Origin: Citrus sinensis
Lineage: Eukaryota; Streptophyta; Magnoliopsida; Sapindales; Rutaceae
Reading direction: 5' to 3'
Assembly (NCBI RefSeq): GCF_022201045.2
Contig: NC_068562.1
Span: forward strand, 2,356,001 to 2,420,000
DNA length: 64,000 bases
Shown here: positions 28,801 through 41,729 of the stretch, piece by piece
Layout: each line of letters starts with the position of its first letter
Position numbering within the stretch: the first letter of the stretch is position 1
Made by a program: the position numbers and the translations under genes
The notes under the pieces: model-generated
The model's input: only the letters and a program-made list of their open reading frames with translations
What the model was told of the DNA's origin: nothing
Database searches by the model: none

Positions 28801-30443
28801 CAACAAACAGTGTCTTGTATGGATCTCCTGACACATTTGGGTCATTATGAGGATCATCTGCATGGAAAGGAACTTATTATTCAAAAGGAGCAAATATTTA
28901 AGAATCATTCAACTTTAAAAGGAGAAGAAAGGTAACTTTAAAAGGAGAAGAAAGGTAGCATTACATTTCTTAAGTTCTTCAGCAGCCTTTTCTGCACCCT
29001 TCTCAAGTCTTAACTTGTGGATTCTAGCCCTTCTTTCTACCTGAATCATCAAAACTCTATCAAGATAATAATACACTTTTTTTTGGGGGGGGTTTACAAA
29101 AGGCCTCCTAGATGATAACCGCATCTAACCAATATACCGGTAGCCGTACTTTCATGTGGCCAATACTACCCCGATAAATCACTAGAAAAGTAAACATTTG
29201 CTTCGAATGATCTACTCACCAATTATATATTTTCAAGCACTATAAGTAGGTTTATATACTTGCAACATTTTTAAACAAATTACTCGAAATTCTCATAACA
29301 AGTTGAAAAGATATTTGAATGGTATTGTTCTCAATGACACTATCAAACTAATGCTAGCATGGAAACATAGAACAACAAACATAAGTAGGAACAATAGTAG
29401 ATGTCACATCAGACACAAAACAGCAATGCATTAAATTTGCATGAAAATGGAAAAAGAATCCCTTATTATTTAGCACTTAATCTAAGCAAAGATCTTACAG
29501 GAGTCTCAGCCTTCTCTACAGGTGGAGCATACAGAGGATCTCCAGGTTCAGCAAAGTGACTAACAAACTGCGCCATTCCTGGAAAGGACAAAATTTAAGC
29601 GACATGTAAACAAAATCATAATCTGCCATCAAAATAAAAAATACCCATCACCAAAGATTTCATTAGACCTGTCAGTGGTGGGCATTTTCTTTTCTCTGGA
29701 GGTGGTTTATACTCAAGCGGAGCTCGAGGCTCAAAGAGCTTCAAGAGATTGGCTGTTAAACCGGTAGGATGGCTTTGCCCAATCTGCATAATTAACAAAA
29801 TTAGAAAAACATATTCAACCACATCTGCTAATGATGAAATGAGATACAAATCACAGAACACAATAGAAGCTCATGTTAGTGGTTGTACTCACAAAGATAC
29901 ATCAAATCACAAGTTCATAATTCTTTCCAAAGTAAAATCAAACACTAAGACAAACAGCTTCAAAGGGCTTTCTTACATTGCCAATCACTTTGAGAATGCT
30001 AACAAAGAGAAAAAAATATCTAACATTTTTTATATTACATAAGTGCAATCCAATCAAATCTAAATAACTGCTTAAAGAATTACTAATAACATCGGACACT
30101 AGGGAGTAAAAAAATAAATTAAAAAAAGAAGAGAAAACAACTAAAAAAAACACACAAAAGATACCAATTGCAAAAGTTGAATCCAAGAATCAAAACCTCT
30201 AAAACCATAATTATTACAGGATAAAACATCCAAACATAATACAAAGCTTTAGGAAAAAAAATCAAAATGATAAAACTAATAGATCCAAACAACCCTCGAC
30301 CAGTGTAAAAAGTCCATGTAACAAAATCGTAAAGGAAAACGAACCAGCTTAAGCTGAAGGACGTTGGCGCGGTTCTGGGCCTTAGTACGGGCCTGAACGG
30401 CGGCGTTTTGGTTACGCATGAATGCATCGTTGTAGTCTCCCAT
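25895..30443 (-). CDS. U1-70K: U1 small nuclear ribonucleoprotein 70 kDa (U1-70K)
   Basis: Core protein of the U1 snRNP. It binds U1 snRNA stem-loop I and contacts SR proteins during 5' splice-site recognition in the nucleus. Ten exons in transcript order: 30345-30443, 29669-29783, 29499-29578, 28965-29040, 28793-28857, 28641-28703, 27156-27237, 26910-27072, 26724-26795, 25895-26522. They total 1443 nt (480 aa), with every junction in phase. The conserved N-terminus [17 protein letters not shown] is followed by the U1-70K-specific region ([18 protein letters not shown]). The RRM has RNP2 TLFVARL and RNP1 RGYAFIEY (~residues 141-225), then [18 protein letters not shown] long C-terminal RE/RD/RS dipeptide region comes entirely from the last exon. 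The sixth intron (27238-28640) interrupts the RRM and is by far the longest; the equivalent Arabidopsis intron is known to be alternatively retained. Confidence 0.97.
27377..27412 (-). promoter_or_regulatory. Two-tier stem-loop in U1-70K intron 6
   Basis: Outer arms GCACGGC (27377-27383) and GCCGTGC (27406-27412) are perfectly complementary. Inner arms AGGCA (27388-27392) and TGCCT (27396-27400) enclose a 3-nt loop. On the transcribed strand the outer stem begins at position +5 of the candidate donor at 27416. The RNA structure is inferred from base complementarity only. Confidence 0.6.
27417..27479 (-). other. Candidate in-frame 63-nt cassette exon in U1-70K intron 6
   Basis: It is bounded by an acceptor GATCAG and a strong donor AAAAG|GTGAGC. 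Read in the phase set by the preceding exon (which ends in phase 0), its 21 codons contain no stop and encode two CNSC-type cysteines, [12 protein letters not shown] and a final DEK. Inclusion would insert 21 residues into the RRM between IKR and VRLVTD. Existence as a spliced exon is inferred. Alternative splicing of this intron is established in other plants. Confidence 0.4.
27520..27534 (-). promoter_or_regulatory. Decoy-type 5' splice-site hairpin, copy 1
   Basis: On the transcribed strand the sequence is CCCTGGTAAGGGGAG. CCCT pairs with AGGG around a GGTA loop, so the CTG|GTAAGG donor core is displayed in a hairpin. It lies in U1-70K intron 6, about 40 nt upstream of the candidate cassette exon. 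Confidence 0.45.
27912..27928 (-). promoter_or_regulatory. Decoy-type 5' splice-site hairpin, copy 2
   Basis: The transcribed strand reads CCCCTGGTAAGGGGGAG, a second copy of the motif at 27520-27534 with the same GGTA loop and a 5-bp CCCCT/AGGGG stem. The surrounding sequence is not similar between the copies, so the match is confined to the motif. Confidence 0.45.
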
Positions 30444-30649
30444 GTTTACAGAGGAGATCGGGTGCCAACTAGGGTTCTGGTTACAAGCTAGGGTTTGGTG
30501 ACCAGGGTTCTTAAGAAGATAATAGCATCGAGTTGGGAATTTGTTGAATTTGGATCGGGTTTTGGTAGTTCGGGTCGAGTGAATTTTTAGATGAAACAAG
30601 AGAAAAGGGACAGCTTTTGCGATAGCCTTTTATAGTCGGAGTGACTAGT

Positions 30650-32050
30650 GCGCGCTCCCCTCGACCTTTTCGTGCCGTATTACTGTGTTGTCCCTTCTTA
30701 TGCCAAACAGTTTGATACGCTGTCGGTTCAGGGGCGCCTCTCCCTCCTGTAGTTCCACGCACACCCTAATTAAAAGATTATTATTAATAGTTACATAGTT
30801 GTTTTTTGTGTTACCAATTAAAAATTACCGTGTGTTAGGTAGTCTTCATTCTATTTTTGCACCGCTTATCAATAAATCATAAATCATACATCAAATCACT
30901 CCCAATGAACAAACTATATGCTCTAACTCAGTATTTATGTATTATTCTTATTTTTTTAAAAAATGATGCAATGGTAAACTTTTATATTGTTGTTGTCCAA
31001 ATCTGATATAGTCGATTAGCGACTTAATATCAAATTTCTGCACCAACATTAAATTTATTTGGTGGAGAATTGATTGACCAATCATCAAGATGCCCTATGA
31101 CCACTGACGATTAACCTACGAATACCTGAAATAACAAAAAACAGTCAAAGGTGCTGGAATTTTTCTGACATGAATACTCCGACGTTCAAATCAATTTATG
31201 GGCCTTTGGGAAAAACTTGTGCCGCCACTCATGTGGATTAATAAACATTGCCTTAAAACCAAAAGTTTTTTGAGTTATTTGCAGAAAAGTAAAGTTGAGT
31301 GTAAAAAAATGAATTTCTTAGTGGGAGGAAGAGAGAAAAGAGATGCCATGGACAAGAGAGACAAAACAATAAAAATCCAAATCCTCCGGGTAGCGCCCTA
31401 CTCCCCTCTTTTTTTCTCCCCCCTTTTGTTTACTTCTTTTGCTCGCTATCCTTTATAATTTTTTATACTTGTCTCCCTTAAATGGCCTTTGAACACAAGT
31501 AAATGTCTAGGCTTTGGTGAGGATAGTTTGGTCATTGCAATTTGCAAGTAAGATGAGTGGTGGAGAAAAATGCAGAGTGCACATAACTTTTCAGCAAATC
31601 CCTTCAACAATTTCATTTTTTTGATTAATTAATCTCTTTTTTTTTTATCCCCAAACATATATAAAATTATTTTTGTGTAAATTAATATGGTATAATAATT
31701 AGTTGAATGAAAGCACCATATTTTTCATATGATTTATTTTTATTATTTTATATTTTCATTCAACTAACTATGTAATGCTATATCAGTTTATGCAAAAATA
31801 ATTTATATAATAATTTGTAACTATAATATCGCTCAATTTTTCAATTTATTTAGACTAATTGAATTTCAGTAAATAAGATGAATTACGATTTGATAAATAT
31901 GTAAATTTGATGAGGCCAAGAAAAACATAGGAGACCTAGATTTTAAATGGTTTATTTGGAACGGTGCATTGGCCTATTACCATTTTGGCTGAATTTTTTT
32001 TTTTTGAAGTTCTTAAGTTCATAAACGAGCAATTGCAATAATCAGAAGCA
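30650..32050. other. Spacer between U1-70K and the PERK gene
   Basis: This is the upstream region of U1-70K and the downstream region of the PERK gene. It holds only AT-rich sequence and one G/A-rich stretch (about 31310-31400). No coding or repeat feature beyond poly-T tracts was seen. Confidence 0.5.
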
Positions 32051-32057
32051 TCTCACG

Positions 32058-32058
<1 letters not shown>

Positions 32059-32091
<33 letters not shown>
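32059..32091. repeat. TTA trinucleotide microsatellite
   Basis: About eleven uninterrupted ATT/TTA units. Confidence 0.9.
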
Positions 32092-32490
32092 TTTGAGAAA
32101 GCCATTCAATTTTCTTGATTTTGTTTCCACATTTTTACTGGTGGGCGGTGGCCTGTTGCTGGTCAAACTCAAGCACACTCGAGTAAAAGGGACTAAAGTC
32201 CAATGAATTGCGAGGAAGTCAATGTATATAGTAAATTGTAGAACCCATAAGATTAAAGAAAATTCAATCAATGAAAGACTGGCTCCAGGTACATTTTACA
32301 TACACGCCTTTCAATTTTACCCAAGTCAATCCTGCACATAAAACTAAAATCCCAAATTAACAGAACCACACAGAAAGAATGAACCCCATTATTATGTGAA
32401 ACAGTCGTTCTTCTTCCAACTTCCAAGCATATGATCACCAAATGGCTGCAGTTAGCAATTTCAAGCTTGTAATTCTTTTAGTTTGGCCAC

Positions 32491-35400
32491 TCATATCCTT
32501 TGTTTGGGGGTGGGAATCTCCCGGGAATCACTCGATCCTCCATAATCGCTGCTGGCAAAATCTTGGCTTCCCAATGCTAATTGTCTGAACTTCTTCATGT
32601 CAGCATTATATGAAGTTGCACTATACTCCGTGCTTGTATTCGACGCACTAAAGGCAGAGCTCTGACCAGGCCTTACTCCATCATTTAAGTCGTCCAGCGA
32701 AGAATCTCCTTCTAGTGCGCGCACAATCTGTTTTCCATCACAAATTCATAATCAATCATTCTGAATTATTCAACGAATCAAGCAGTGTATGTTATGCCAA
32801 TTTATACACAGATTAAGCCCTTTTTTCCCCCAATAGAATACACACGAGAGAAACATTTCATACCTGGCTCATTTTTGGGCGCTTTCTGGCAGAGTGACGA
32901 ATGCTGGCAGCACCACACGCAACCAAGCGAGCCATTTCGTGAGGGACGTAGTTATGCTCCAAGCGCGGATCAACAAGCCCATCATAAATGCCATCCTCCA
33001 ATGCAGCACCCAGAAGTGGTCTAGCCTGTATATTATGTGCCCAAGAAATGATTTTAATTTTATAACTGGAGAAATGAGAAGAAGTATGAAATTTACTAGG
33101 ATGACATCATTTTATATTGCAAGGGTGGAGGAAGCACTAACCCATTCTACTAAGCTGTCTTCCATCATAGTCATATCAACAGGTCTCCTTCCGGTTATCA
33201 GTTCCAAGAGCATGACACCAAATGAAAAAACATCGGATTTCTCAGTTAGTTTGCCACTTGATGCATATTCCGGAGCCAAATACCTGCATTTGCATCACAA
33301 GGATTCCCAGATTAGTGGTTTCATATTAGCATTCCCTGATTACTTGTACTTTAAGTCACCAATCCAATATCTTGCAGCGTTCAATTCCTGCATTGAATGT
33401 GAAGTTACGAAGTTTTTCTGCAAATTGACTTTGCATATTTACCCATATTATGTAAGTAATGCTAAATTCATCTCTTCATGTAACTTAAAATATAACTACA
33501 GTATTGTTGGTTTGGTCGTCATTGCTAATCTTGTTTGCTTACCCAAATGTTCCCATTACACGTGTAGAGACGTGAGTGTGATTGTCATTAGACAGCTTGG
33601 CCAATCCAAAGTCAGCCACCTGTAAGAAAAGGTTAATGGCATGATCAATTAGCTTGAAGATCGCTTAACGAAACATTCCAACACAAACAAACAGCCAGCA
33701 GAGATTCTGCTTATTCTCGTACTAAGACTTTCATAAATATGCAAAAACGGATACCATGGCCTCAAAGTTGTCGTCAATAAGAATATTAGCCGCTTTGATG
33801 TCACGATGAATAATCCGAGGATGGCCTGAAGAGCAAATAATAGGCAAATGAGAATAGAATAGGGGGAGGGAGGCAGAAAGAGAGGCTAAGAAATTGTCTT
33901 ACAATCTTCATGTAGATATGCAAGCCCTTTTGCAGATCCCAGTGCAATACGAACCCTAGTAGCAAAGTCCATGACCGGTCGATTTTCTCCTGTAGCCAAG
34001 AAAATTTATTATGATGATAATCAGACTTCAGCGTAATAAACTTCTCATAAACTTGTAACAATTTTGACTTTAATATATTTCACCAGTTATGAAATTTTTA
34101 AGTAGAGGTGTGGTTTACCATGGAGATGATACTCCAAGGTCTTATTGGAAACAAATTCATAGACCAGCATCCGCTGCCCGCCAGCAATGCAATATCCAAC
34201 AAGTGACACAAGATGGCGATGATGGACACGGCTAATGATTTCAACTTCAGCTGAAAATTCTCTTTCTCCTTGCCCACTACCAGTCTTGAGGCTCTTAACT
34301 GCCACCTCCTTTCCATTAGGCAACACGCCTTTGTGCACATAACCAAACCCTCCCTGACCTAAAAGATTGGACTTAGCAAACCCGCCAGTAGCAGCCGCAA
34401 GCTCATCGTACGTAAATGTGCTTTTGTTGAATCCAAGAGCAATGTTTGGCGAGGGAGGCGGCAAGGGTGGACGGGCAGGGCCAGAGAATTGGGAACTCAT
34501 TTCACCACTGCTGCTCATCATTGGCGGAGGCGGAGGAGGTCCCGGCCAATTTCCACCTGGTGGCGGGGGTATATTGCCTCCAGTGTGGTCTGGTCCCTGC
34601 GGATGACTGTGCCAATTTTGATGCTCTGGATGACCATGCCAGTTTGGAGCATGTCCGCCGCTGTAATATGGGTCCCCACCTACATGTATAACACATCAAA
34701 TTATATATCAACAATGCTAAAGGCAGCAACATCATGGGTGGTAAAATTGTAAAACTAATGCATGAAGCAGAGAGGTGGTTGTTCGTGTGGAATTGCTGAA
34801 TCTGCTTTCGGAAAGCATAACACACAAGGATTTATATGCGTTCAAATTGTAGGAAAAAAAAAAGCTTAGAAATCTAACAAAATGCAGCATACAATTAGCT
34901 AAAAATTAAACTAGCAGCGCAATTCCAACTGTCTTAATACTATTGGACAATCCAAATTGCGTTTTATTTTCACATAAAGTGATGCAATGGGGTGCAACTG
35001 AGAATTACTGCATAATTGTAATCAAATACAATTCAATTTGGTGAGATACTGTGAGATTCTACCAACTAAAATCAATCACCAGCCACAAATGATCCCATGC
35101 AATTCAAAAAATTATTCACAACTTGTATTAATCAATTTCAGTGCATTAATTCATTTATGTCTACTAGAGCATAAGACTGTTGCTAAATATCACCTTTTTT
35201 GAAATGGTTGGAATGATCTCCATAGTAATGCATTGGTTGATTATGTCTCTTCTTCTTCTTCTTATTGGCCCTCACAGCACAAATGATGATCATGGCAATG
35301 AGAAATATCCCCACACCAACTGCTCCTATAACTGAATATGTTACGTAATCATCCCCACTGCTACTGCCATTGCTACTTTTTGAGGACGATGAAGATGATT

Positions 35401-35845
35401 TTGGAGTTGAGGATGAGTACTTCAGCGGAGGAGGCGGCGGCGATGATTTCTTAGCAGGGGGAGGGGGTGAGAAAACTGGCGGGGAAGGGCTTTTGTTGTT
35501 TGAAGGAGAAGGCGGAGTCGGAGAACTTTGTGAGGAAGGCGGGGGCGGGGGTGGGGAGTTTTTGGGAGGGTCCGGCTTGTTGTTATCTGAGGTGGGTGGG
35601 GATGCAGGAGGCGGTGAGGAAGAAGTAGCTGGCGGGGGGGATGAGGGAGGCGATTTAGAGGGTGGTGGGGATGAAGGCGGGGGAGAGGAAGGCGGAGGGG
35701 AAGCAGGAGGTGGTGAAGAGGGTGGCGGAGAAGAGGATGGTGTGGATGAGGGTGGTGGTGTGGCATCTGAGGAATTTGATGATGGCGGTGCAGGAGGAGA
35801 ACCTTCTTCATTTTCTGTTTCTGTAACATTGTTGCCTTTAGCCAT
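32491..35845 (-). CDS. Proline-rich receptor-like protein kinase, PERK type
   Basis: Plasma-membrane receptor-like Ser/Thr kinase whose extracellular Pro-rich domain is thought to sense the cell wall. Eight exons in transcript order: 35194-35845, 34119-34679, 33903-33989, 33755-33825, 33543-33619, 33142-33283, 32864-33025, 32491-32727. They total 1989 nt (662 aa), all in phase. Residues ~15-150 are dominated by SPPP and PPSS repeats, and no signal peptide is evident, as is usual for PERKs. One membrane span (~169-191) is followed by a KKKKKR stop-transfer segment. Then come a second Pro/His/Gly-rich linker and the kinase: GQGGFG (~325-330), AVK (~344-346), [10 protein letters not shown] (~439-448), DFGLA (~460-464), [20 protein letters not shown]. 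All catalytic residues are present. A 5'-UTR intron is likely (donor CAAG|GTATTT near 36293). The closest Arabidopsis PERK was not resolved. Confidence 0.93.
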
Positions 35846-35899
35846 TGTTCAAGCTAAAGAACTTCCACCCCAAGAAACTCCACCTCTTCCCTAGCTAAT

Positions 35900-37550
35900 T
35901 AACTGCCAGTGTCAAAAGTCTTTTCGAGGACCCTGAAGATATTGATTAGATTCAAAGACTGTGAACCATTGAATGAATAATCAATCAATTCATGTAATGT
36001 AGAATGAAATTAACTAGCCTGTAGACATATAAAATTTTTTCCAGTATGACAAAGCTAGATAACATAAATTATTATTGTTTTTTGTTCTCCCTGCTGCAAC
36101 ACCATCATCAACAAATGCCAAACCGTTTTCCTCTTGCCTTAATAAATTATATCTGTTAAACTAATAATGATGTCCCAAATTAAAACACTGTCAAAAATTA
36201 CAAGATTATTTTGTTACAGCATATGCATGGCTAAAGAATTCCGATGTCCGAGAAGAAAATTCAAAAAAAAGGGAAAAAAAGGGAAAAAAAATACCTTGAA
36301 TGGAGAAGATTGAAGGGTTCTCAAAAGGGGAAGAGAGAGAAAGGGCTTTTCTTGGTGAAATTCCTAATCTAGATTAGCTAATGGAAACCTGTCATTGTCC
36401 TCTGGCTTTGCGAGAAAGCAGGGCTTCTTTCTCCCTCTTTCTCTCTCTCTCTCTCTGTGTCAAACTTCTGTCTTTGCCAACATTAGTTTAGTTTAAGTTG
36501 GTTATTCTTTTTACCATTTCCTATCTCATTGCGTCCAATCACCACCTTTAATTATTGTTACTATCAGTTTAGCTTTTTCAAAGAGGAGTGGGCAAACAAT
36601 ACCTTCAAAAATAGATGTTCTCTCCGCTGTGAACGCTGGGCTTTACGCTTGTAACAAAGACAACCTCAAACAAACCGATTAAAAGCTTATTCTATAGGAT
36701 CTTACTGATCTATCTCCAACGTACAAAACCGAAAACTCGTGGAAAAAATACAACAGTCTTATAACCCAGCTCATTTTCGAAACTAAAATATATATAGCTC
36801 AACAGCAGAGCTTACTTTTAGCACCAATATGTTGTGGAAGTATATGTTCAGCAGAGCTGGGGCATGGCCGATGATCATAGATCCTTTTTATTTCACACAC
36901 CAAATTTGCTGATGCGTTTTGGTTCTCTCATCGAAATAATATAATGGATCGGCAAGATATGCTTTGGGTATTACATTCGAAATGGTATAACAACAGAACT
37001 CCTACTGCAACACATCCAATAAGGATTTTATCTTTCAATATAACAGAAAACTTAAAGTTTGTCCAAAACCACCGCTAGAGAATCATACAGTAGCGTAATG
37101 AAAATTCAACTGCGGCCCCATGACTGCAATTGTATCATACCAATGAAGAAATCATTTACATGGTTACACTCTACAGTTCAGAAGGACCATCGAGACTAAT
37201 TGAAGCTTCTAACTCCAGCCAGTTAAAATGTTGAACCACTAAACACTAAACTCAATTTACAGATTTTTCTGAGACTGAAGAGAAACCTTTTACAGGATCC
37301 CCAATAATAGCTCACAACCGCATGAATCTGAACAGAACATCAAGAATGAAAAATTCCAAACGGTTCAATCGACCATATCCCACTTTAACTGAATCCAAAG
37401 TTTTCTTCAGTACTGACATCGAAATTTGAAAGAACAAAATATCATCGAATCACTAGGCCTAAACAAGAACAAATTCAGAATTGAAAGCTTCCAGACGGTT
37501 GTTGACTGACTTGCAACAAAAGGAGACCATCTCTACTTCAAACACCACTC
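35900..37550. other. PERK 5' leader/promoter and 3' flank of the first F-box gene
   Basis: The left part contains the probable PERK 5'-UTR intron and, near 36433-36452, a CT dinucleotide run. The right part (about 37250-37630) is the probable 3' UTR of the F-box gene at 37633, and part of it is shared with the downstream flank of the F-box pseudogene. No independent gene is seen. Confidence 0.5.
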
Positions 37551-37632
37551 TTTTAGTTGCAACATAAAACTTCTGATCATCATCCATTCAGATTGGCAGT
37601 AGGATACCACAGGGACAAATCTTCCAAAACTG

Positions 37633-39214
37633 CTACTTCGCCACAGCTACCAGGGAGTTTATGTAAGGCAGGCAATTTTGAAATCCTTCAGTGCCCGCCT
37701 CGCTTACAACTTGCATTTTCTGTGCTTTCACATGATAAGCTATCACCTTATTGGGGAGCAGAATTATCAGGATGTCACTATTAACACATGTTAAAACCCG
37801 ACAATCTGAAAATGTTTCCCCAAGAACTTCATGCTCAACTGGAATTACGCACTTCAAGCTCATATCCAGGTTCCCATACACACCAATTAAGCATTCTCCA
37901 TCTTGTATTTGTGGGAGCATGTAACACAACTCTCCATGCATCTGCGTCAAAGCACCGTGCGGTCCACTGCCGGCAGGGAGTGGCAGAGTCCCATACTGCT
38001 CATCCTTCAAATCAAAAACAAGAATTGCACCTGATAACGATGTCCAATAGACAAACCCGTTCATGTAGAACCCGTTTATACTCAGTTTAAGAACATCTGG
38101 CTCCGAGCAGATCGTTTCAGTAGTCCTCCAAGACTTAGACCTTGAAGAGTAAATCTCAAAAAAGATAATTGAAACATCAGTTTGATCGACGGGAACAGCA
38201 CAGACGACCTCATAATGTGCAGAAAAACCGAGTGCACTAGGTTCAAAGACAAGTGCTACAGCTGTTTCAGGCCCATGGAAAAAGTTTGGCTTAGGAAGCT
38301 CATGCCATTCCTTTGTCACAGGGTTGCAAATGTAGTAGAAAAAGTTCCCAACCTCAAAAACGCTTTGGCAGCAAACTAACCCATTGCATGTGGTTCTGAT
38401 ATTAACAAGTTGGGGGAAGAAATTAAAAGAAGGGCTGGGAATGCCATAAGCATCCTGATTGAAGGAGATGAATGAGGGGTCTGAGCCAGGAGATTGACAA
38501 ATAAGACCAGATATGTCTTTGAAGTGTGTAGTTTGTAAGTGAGCCAGAAAAGGACTGCTTATCCATCGATTCCACTCTTTGGAGACAGCTTTGAACCTGC
38601 AGAGCGATTTCGCTGGAAGAAAAGGGAGAACGTGCTCCATTGTGACATCTGATAGGCCAATGTTCTTCTTCAGCTTTACGAGCCCAGGAAAATTAGCATA
38701 TTTTGCAAACCATGGATGCTGAAATCAGAAATCGTATCAGAATAAAATGGAAATTACGTGCAAAGCAGCCAATTCTCTACTATTTCAAACCTTCTGAATT
38801 ATGTTTTCGTGAATCCAAGTTTTAACAAAATAACTCTTAGTTCTTGCAAAAACCAGGCCTATCTAAAGAGGTATCACAAGACCATTAAAAAGACCATCAA
38901 AGTTTATGGTAGCACAGACATGCAATGTCATGCTGCTTACATAATGACTATAGGGAATAGATATAATGGATAGAGCATATTTCATGTAAAACATCCCCTG
39001 AAGGCTTATCATTCATTTATTGATCGCATGAAATTAAACAATATAAAACTAAAACGAAAAATCAACTGAGACATACCGCATCAGAAGTGCTGCCCAGGAA
39101 CCTTGTGTTCACAGGTAGATTATCAAAATCGTCAAGAACGTAGTCAGCGTTCTCTTCTTCCGTCGTTTCTTCCATCACTTCTTCCTCGAGGTTGTCATTG
39201 CCTAAATTCGCCAT
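37633..39214 (-). CDS. F-box protein with F-box-associated (kelch-like) domain
   Basis: Probable substrate receptor of an SCF ubiquitin ligase. Two coding exons, 39077-39214 and 37633-38718, join in phase to 407 aa. The first encodes an acidic leader (MANLGNDNLEEEVMEE) and the second begins HPWFAKYANFPG. The F-box (~residues 67-105) includes VTMEHVLPFLPAKSL and KAVSKEWNRWISSP. The remaining ~300 residues resemble plant F-box-associated domains of the At5g49610-like type, with NGLVCCQ, YICNPVTKEWHELPKPN and FVYWTS landmarks. A 5'-UTR intron of ~800 bp is likely: acceptor TAG|GTATAATG just before the ATG, donor TTG|GTATGT near 40025. Homologous copies at 41.7-43.2 and 48.7-51.1 kb make this a tandem family. 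Substrate unknown. Confidence 0.9.
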
Positions 39215-40199
39215 TATACCTACAATTACAAAATATTTTAGGTGAGAAATTCAGTAGGGATTCAGGAATGTAAGATCCAATCCATCACCCAAGCCTACCA
39301 TCATCTAGCACCTAATTTAAATAAATAAAAAAAATAAAACAGAAGAGTTAATGGCTACAAACACCCAACAAGCAAATACGGAGAACGGTTCAAGAAATCA
39401 TCCCACTTGACTAGCCAACAAAATTGATAAAACCAAGAACTAAGAATCACATTGACTAACCCCGACCCATCAAAAAGTGAATAACTATGAAGCATGGATG
39501 ACTAAAAATGCCGAGAAATTCTATCTTGATTACCAAACAGAGTAATTTTCTTTTGAGTTGAGAAGAGAAGATTAGCAAACCCGGGATTTTCACAGTTATC
39601 TTTGTTACTGTTATTTTTAATTGCCTGAAAAGCAACTTAATTTTTGAAGATTTCTTAGCATGCAAGAATCCAAGATAAGTGGCGAGAAACAAACAAACGA
39701 AACAGACAAATTAAGGAAAGCAAATTAAATTCTCGATATCTGGAATTTAATTTCGCTTAAAATATTGAAATGCACAGAAATCACAAAATTGAACCTCACT
39801 AATTCTTTTTCTTTACGTTTCAATTGTAGTTTCTCAGCAATATAACACATTCACACAAGATTCAAGAAAGAAAATCGCAGAACACACCCCCCCCCCAAAA
39901 AAAAGAAAAGAAAAAACAACAGAGAATCGCAACAAAATCACTCACAAGCCATGACCAAGATTCAAAGAAGAAACAGGCCAGAACACACAAAAAAAGAACT
40001 GAAGTTGAAGGTTTTTGAAAAACATACCAAGAAGAACGAGATGATACGCTTCAGTAGAACTAGAAAGTGAAAATGCGTGAAAGCAGCAGCTTTTCAAACC
40101 ACAGAAACTGAAATTAACAAGCTTTGATTGCAAAAAGAAAGAACAAAGGAAGGCCAAAAGTGATAACAATCTCTGCTTTTATAAAAGAAGAGTGCGGTG

Positions 40200-41480
40200 C
40201 TGAGTCGGAAAACTAACGAACTGCAATAAGACTTGACTTTGCGTCACACGTGGCGCCTTTTCATTGCGTCGGCAGCATACAACAGACAAACCATGGTCAA
40301 TATTCCAAGGGTTAGAATTTTCTTCGTGGGCACGTAAACCGTGTGTCACAAGTCTCAAGCAGACTCGTATTTAAGAAATTAAAAAGCTAAAAATTTTTAC
40401 CAAAAATAAATATTTTAATTAATCAATAAAGTTCAGGTAAAATACGTGCCATTTTTATCATGTTGACACGCGCCTTTACTTTAATAACAATTTTTTTTTT
40501 TTTTTTACAAATCCTTAACCGTGCCGATTAATTCAACTGAACTACTCAAACTCACTTAATTAAACTCACTTAGTTTAATTAATTCTATTCGTAAATTTGT
40601 AAAGAGAATCCCGTTATCTAGTTTTAGAGGCTAGACAAAAATTATAATTAAATTAAACACGAGTCAATCTCAGACAAAGAGTAGTTGCTTTCAGCTTTAA
40701 TATGCACCACCAAATAACCCCTGCTTGGGTTAGTTGGCATCTTTGATTGAGTCCTCTAATGTTTTGGGAGTGGGTTTTAGTTGTATTGTGTATATAATCT
40801 TTAAAAAGAAAAAGAAAAAGAAAAAGAGCAGATTGGCATTTTTTTTTCTTTTTGGGGCAAAACAGAAAACTTCAATCAAAAGTAGTATTTAACAAAAATT
40901 ACGTTCCTATTAATAAAGTGGGAGATCCATCATTTTAATGAAGGTTAATTTTTAACCACACCCACGTTTATCAACAAATGTCATCCCCTGCTTCGATGGA
41001 ATCATCAAACTGCACCCAAACTGTTACAAAAAAAAAATCATTTAACAATAATTTTAGCCCCAGATGCTACAGGGTCAAGTCGTCCCCTTCAACAATCTCA
41101 CAAAACTCCAATTTATTCAGAAACAAAATTATTTAAACTGTAACACACGCTTTCGTTTGTATTATAGTTAGTCCCAAGTAAATATCATAAACTCATTCTT
41201 TCCTTTAATGGTGGAAGAGATTAATTCATCCGGTAAGTAATCGGTAGAGCTCAAGGAAAAATACGTAGTAGTAAATTATTGATTTTTTCAGGTTTCAAAT
41301 CTTTAATAATGTTTTTATTGACCCACCCTAATTATGCTTGATTTGAAATAGCAACGTGTTTGGGCTTGTCCGTAGTTTAATTAAACACAACCACTTTAAT
41401 GTGGAAATTGCATACAATATATAAGCCATTGGTATAGGAATTTCTGCATTGAGAAAATTCCGTGACAGTTCTCGGTTTTG
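40200..41480. other. Upstream region of the first F-box gene
   Basis: AT-rich with an AAAAAG simple repeat near 40803-40827. No coding feature seen. Confidence 0.5.
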
Positions 41481-41729
41481 AACAAGAAGTACAATTTCCA
41501 AGCTTCAGAACTCTTCTCAGTCTTGACATTGAACTTTCAGGAACCATTCATCTTTCAACATCATGGACCCTCAAAACAAATAGAATATAAAAATAAAAAA
41601 GTTACTAGAATCCAGATAGTCCTCATTTTTAAGAAGAATCCAAAATTCAAAATACCCTTTTGGGTTTCAATAATTAATCCAATTAGTGCAATTCGGAGAC
41701 GACAGGGACAATCTGGTTCATGCAAGATA

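Noticed and set aside
35370-35894. Long plus-strand frame rich in Gly, Glu and Asp opposite the PERK Pro-rich exon
   Set aside because: It is the antisense reading of CCN proline codons; the minus-strand gene explains the region fully.
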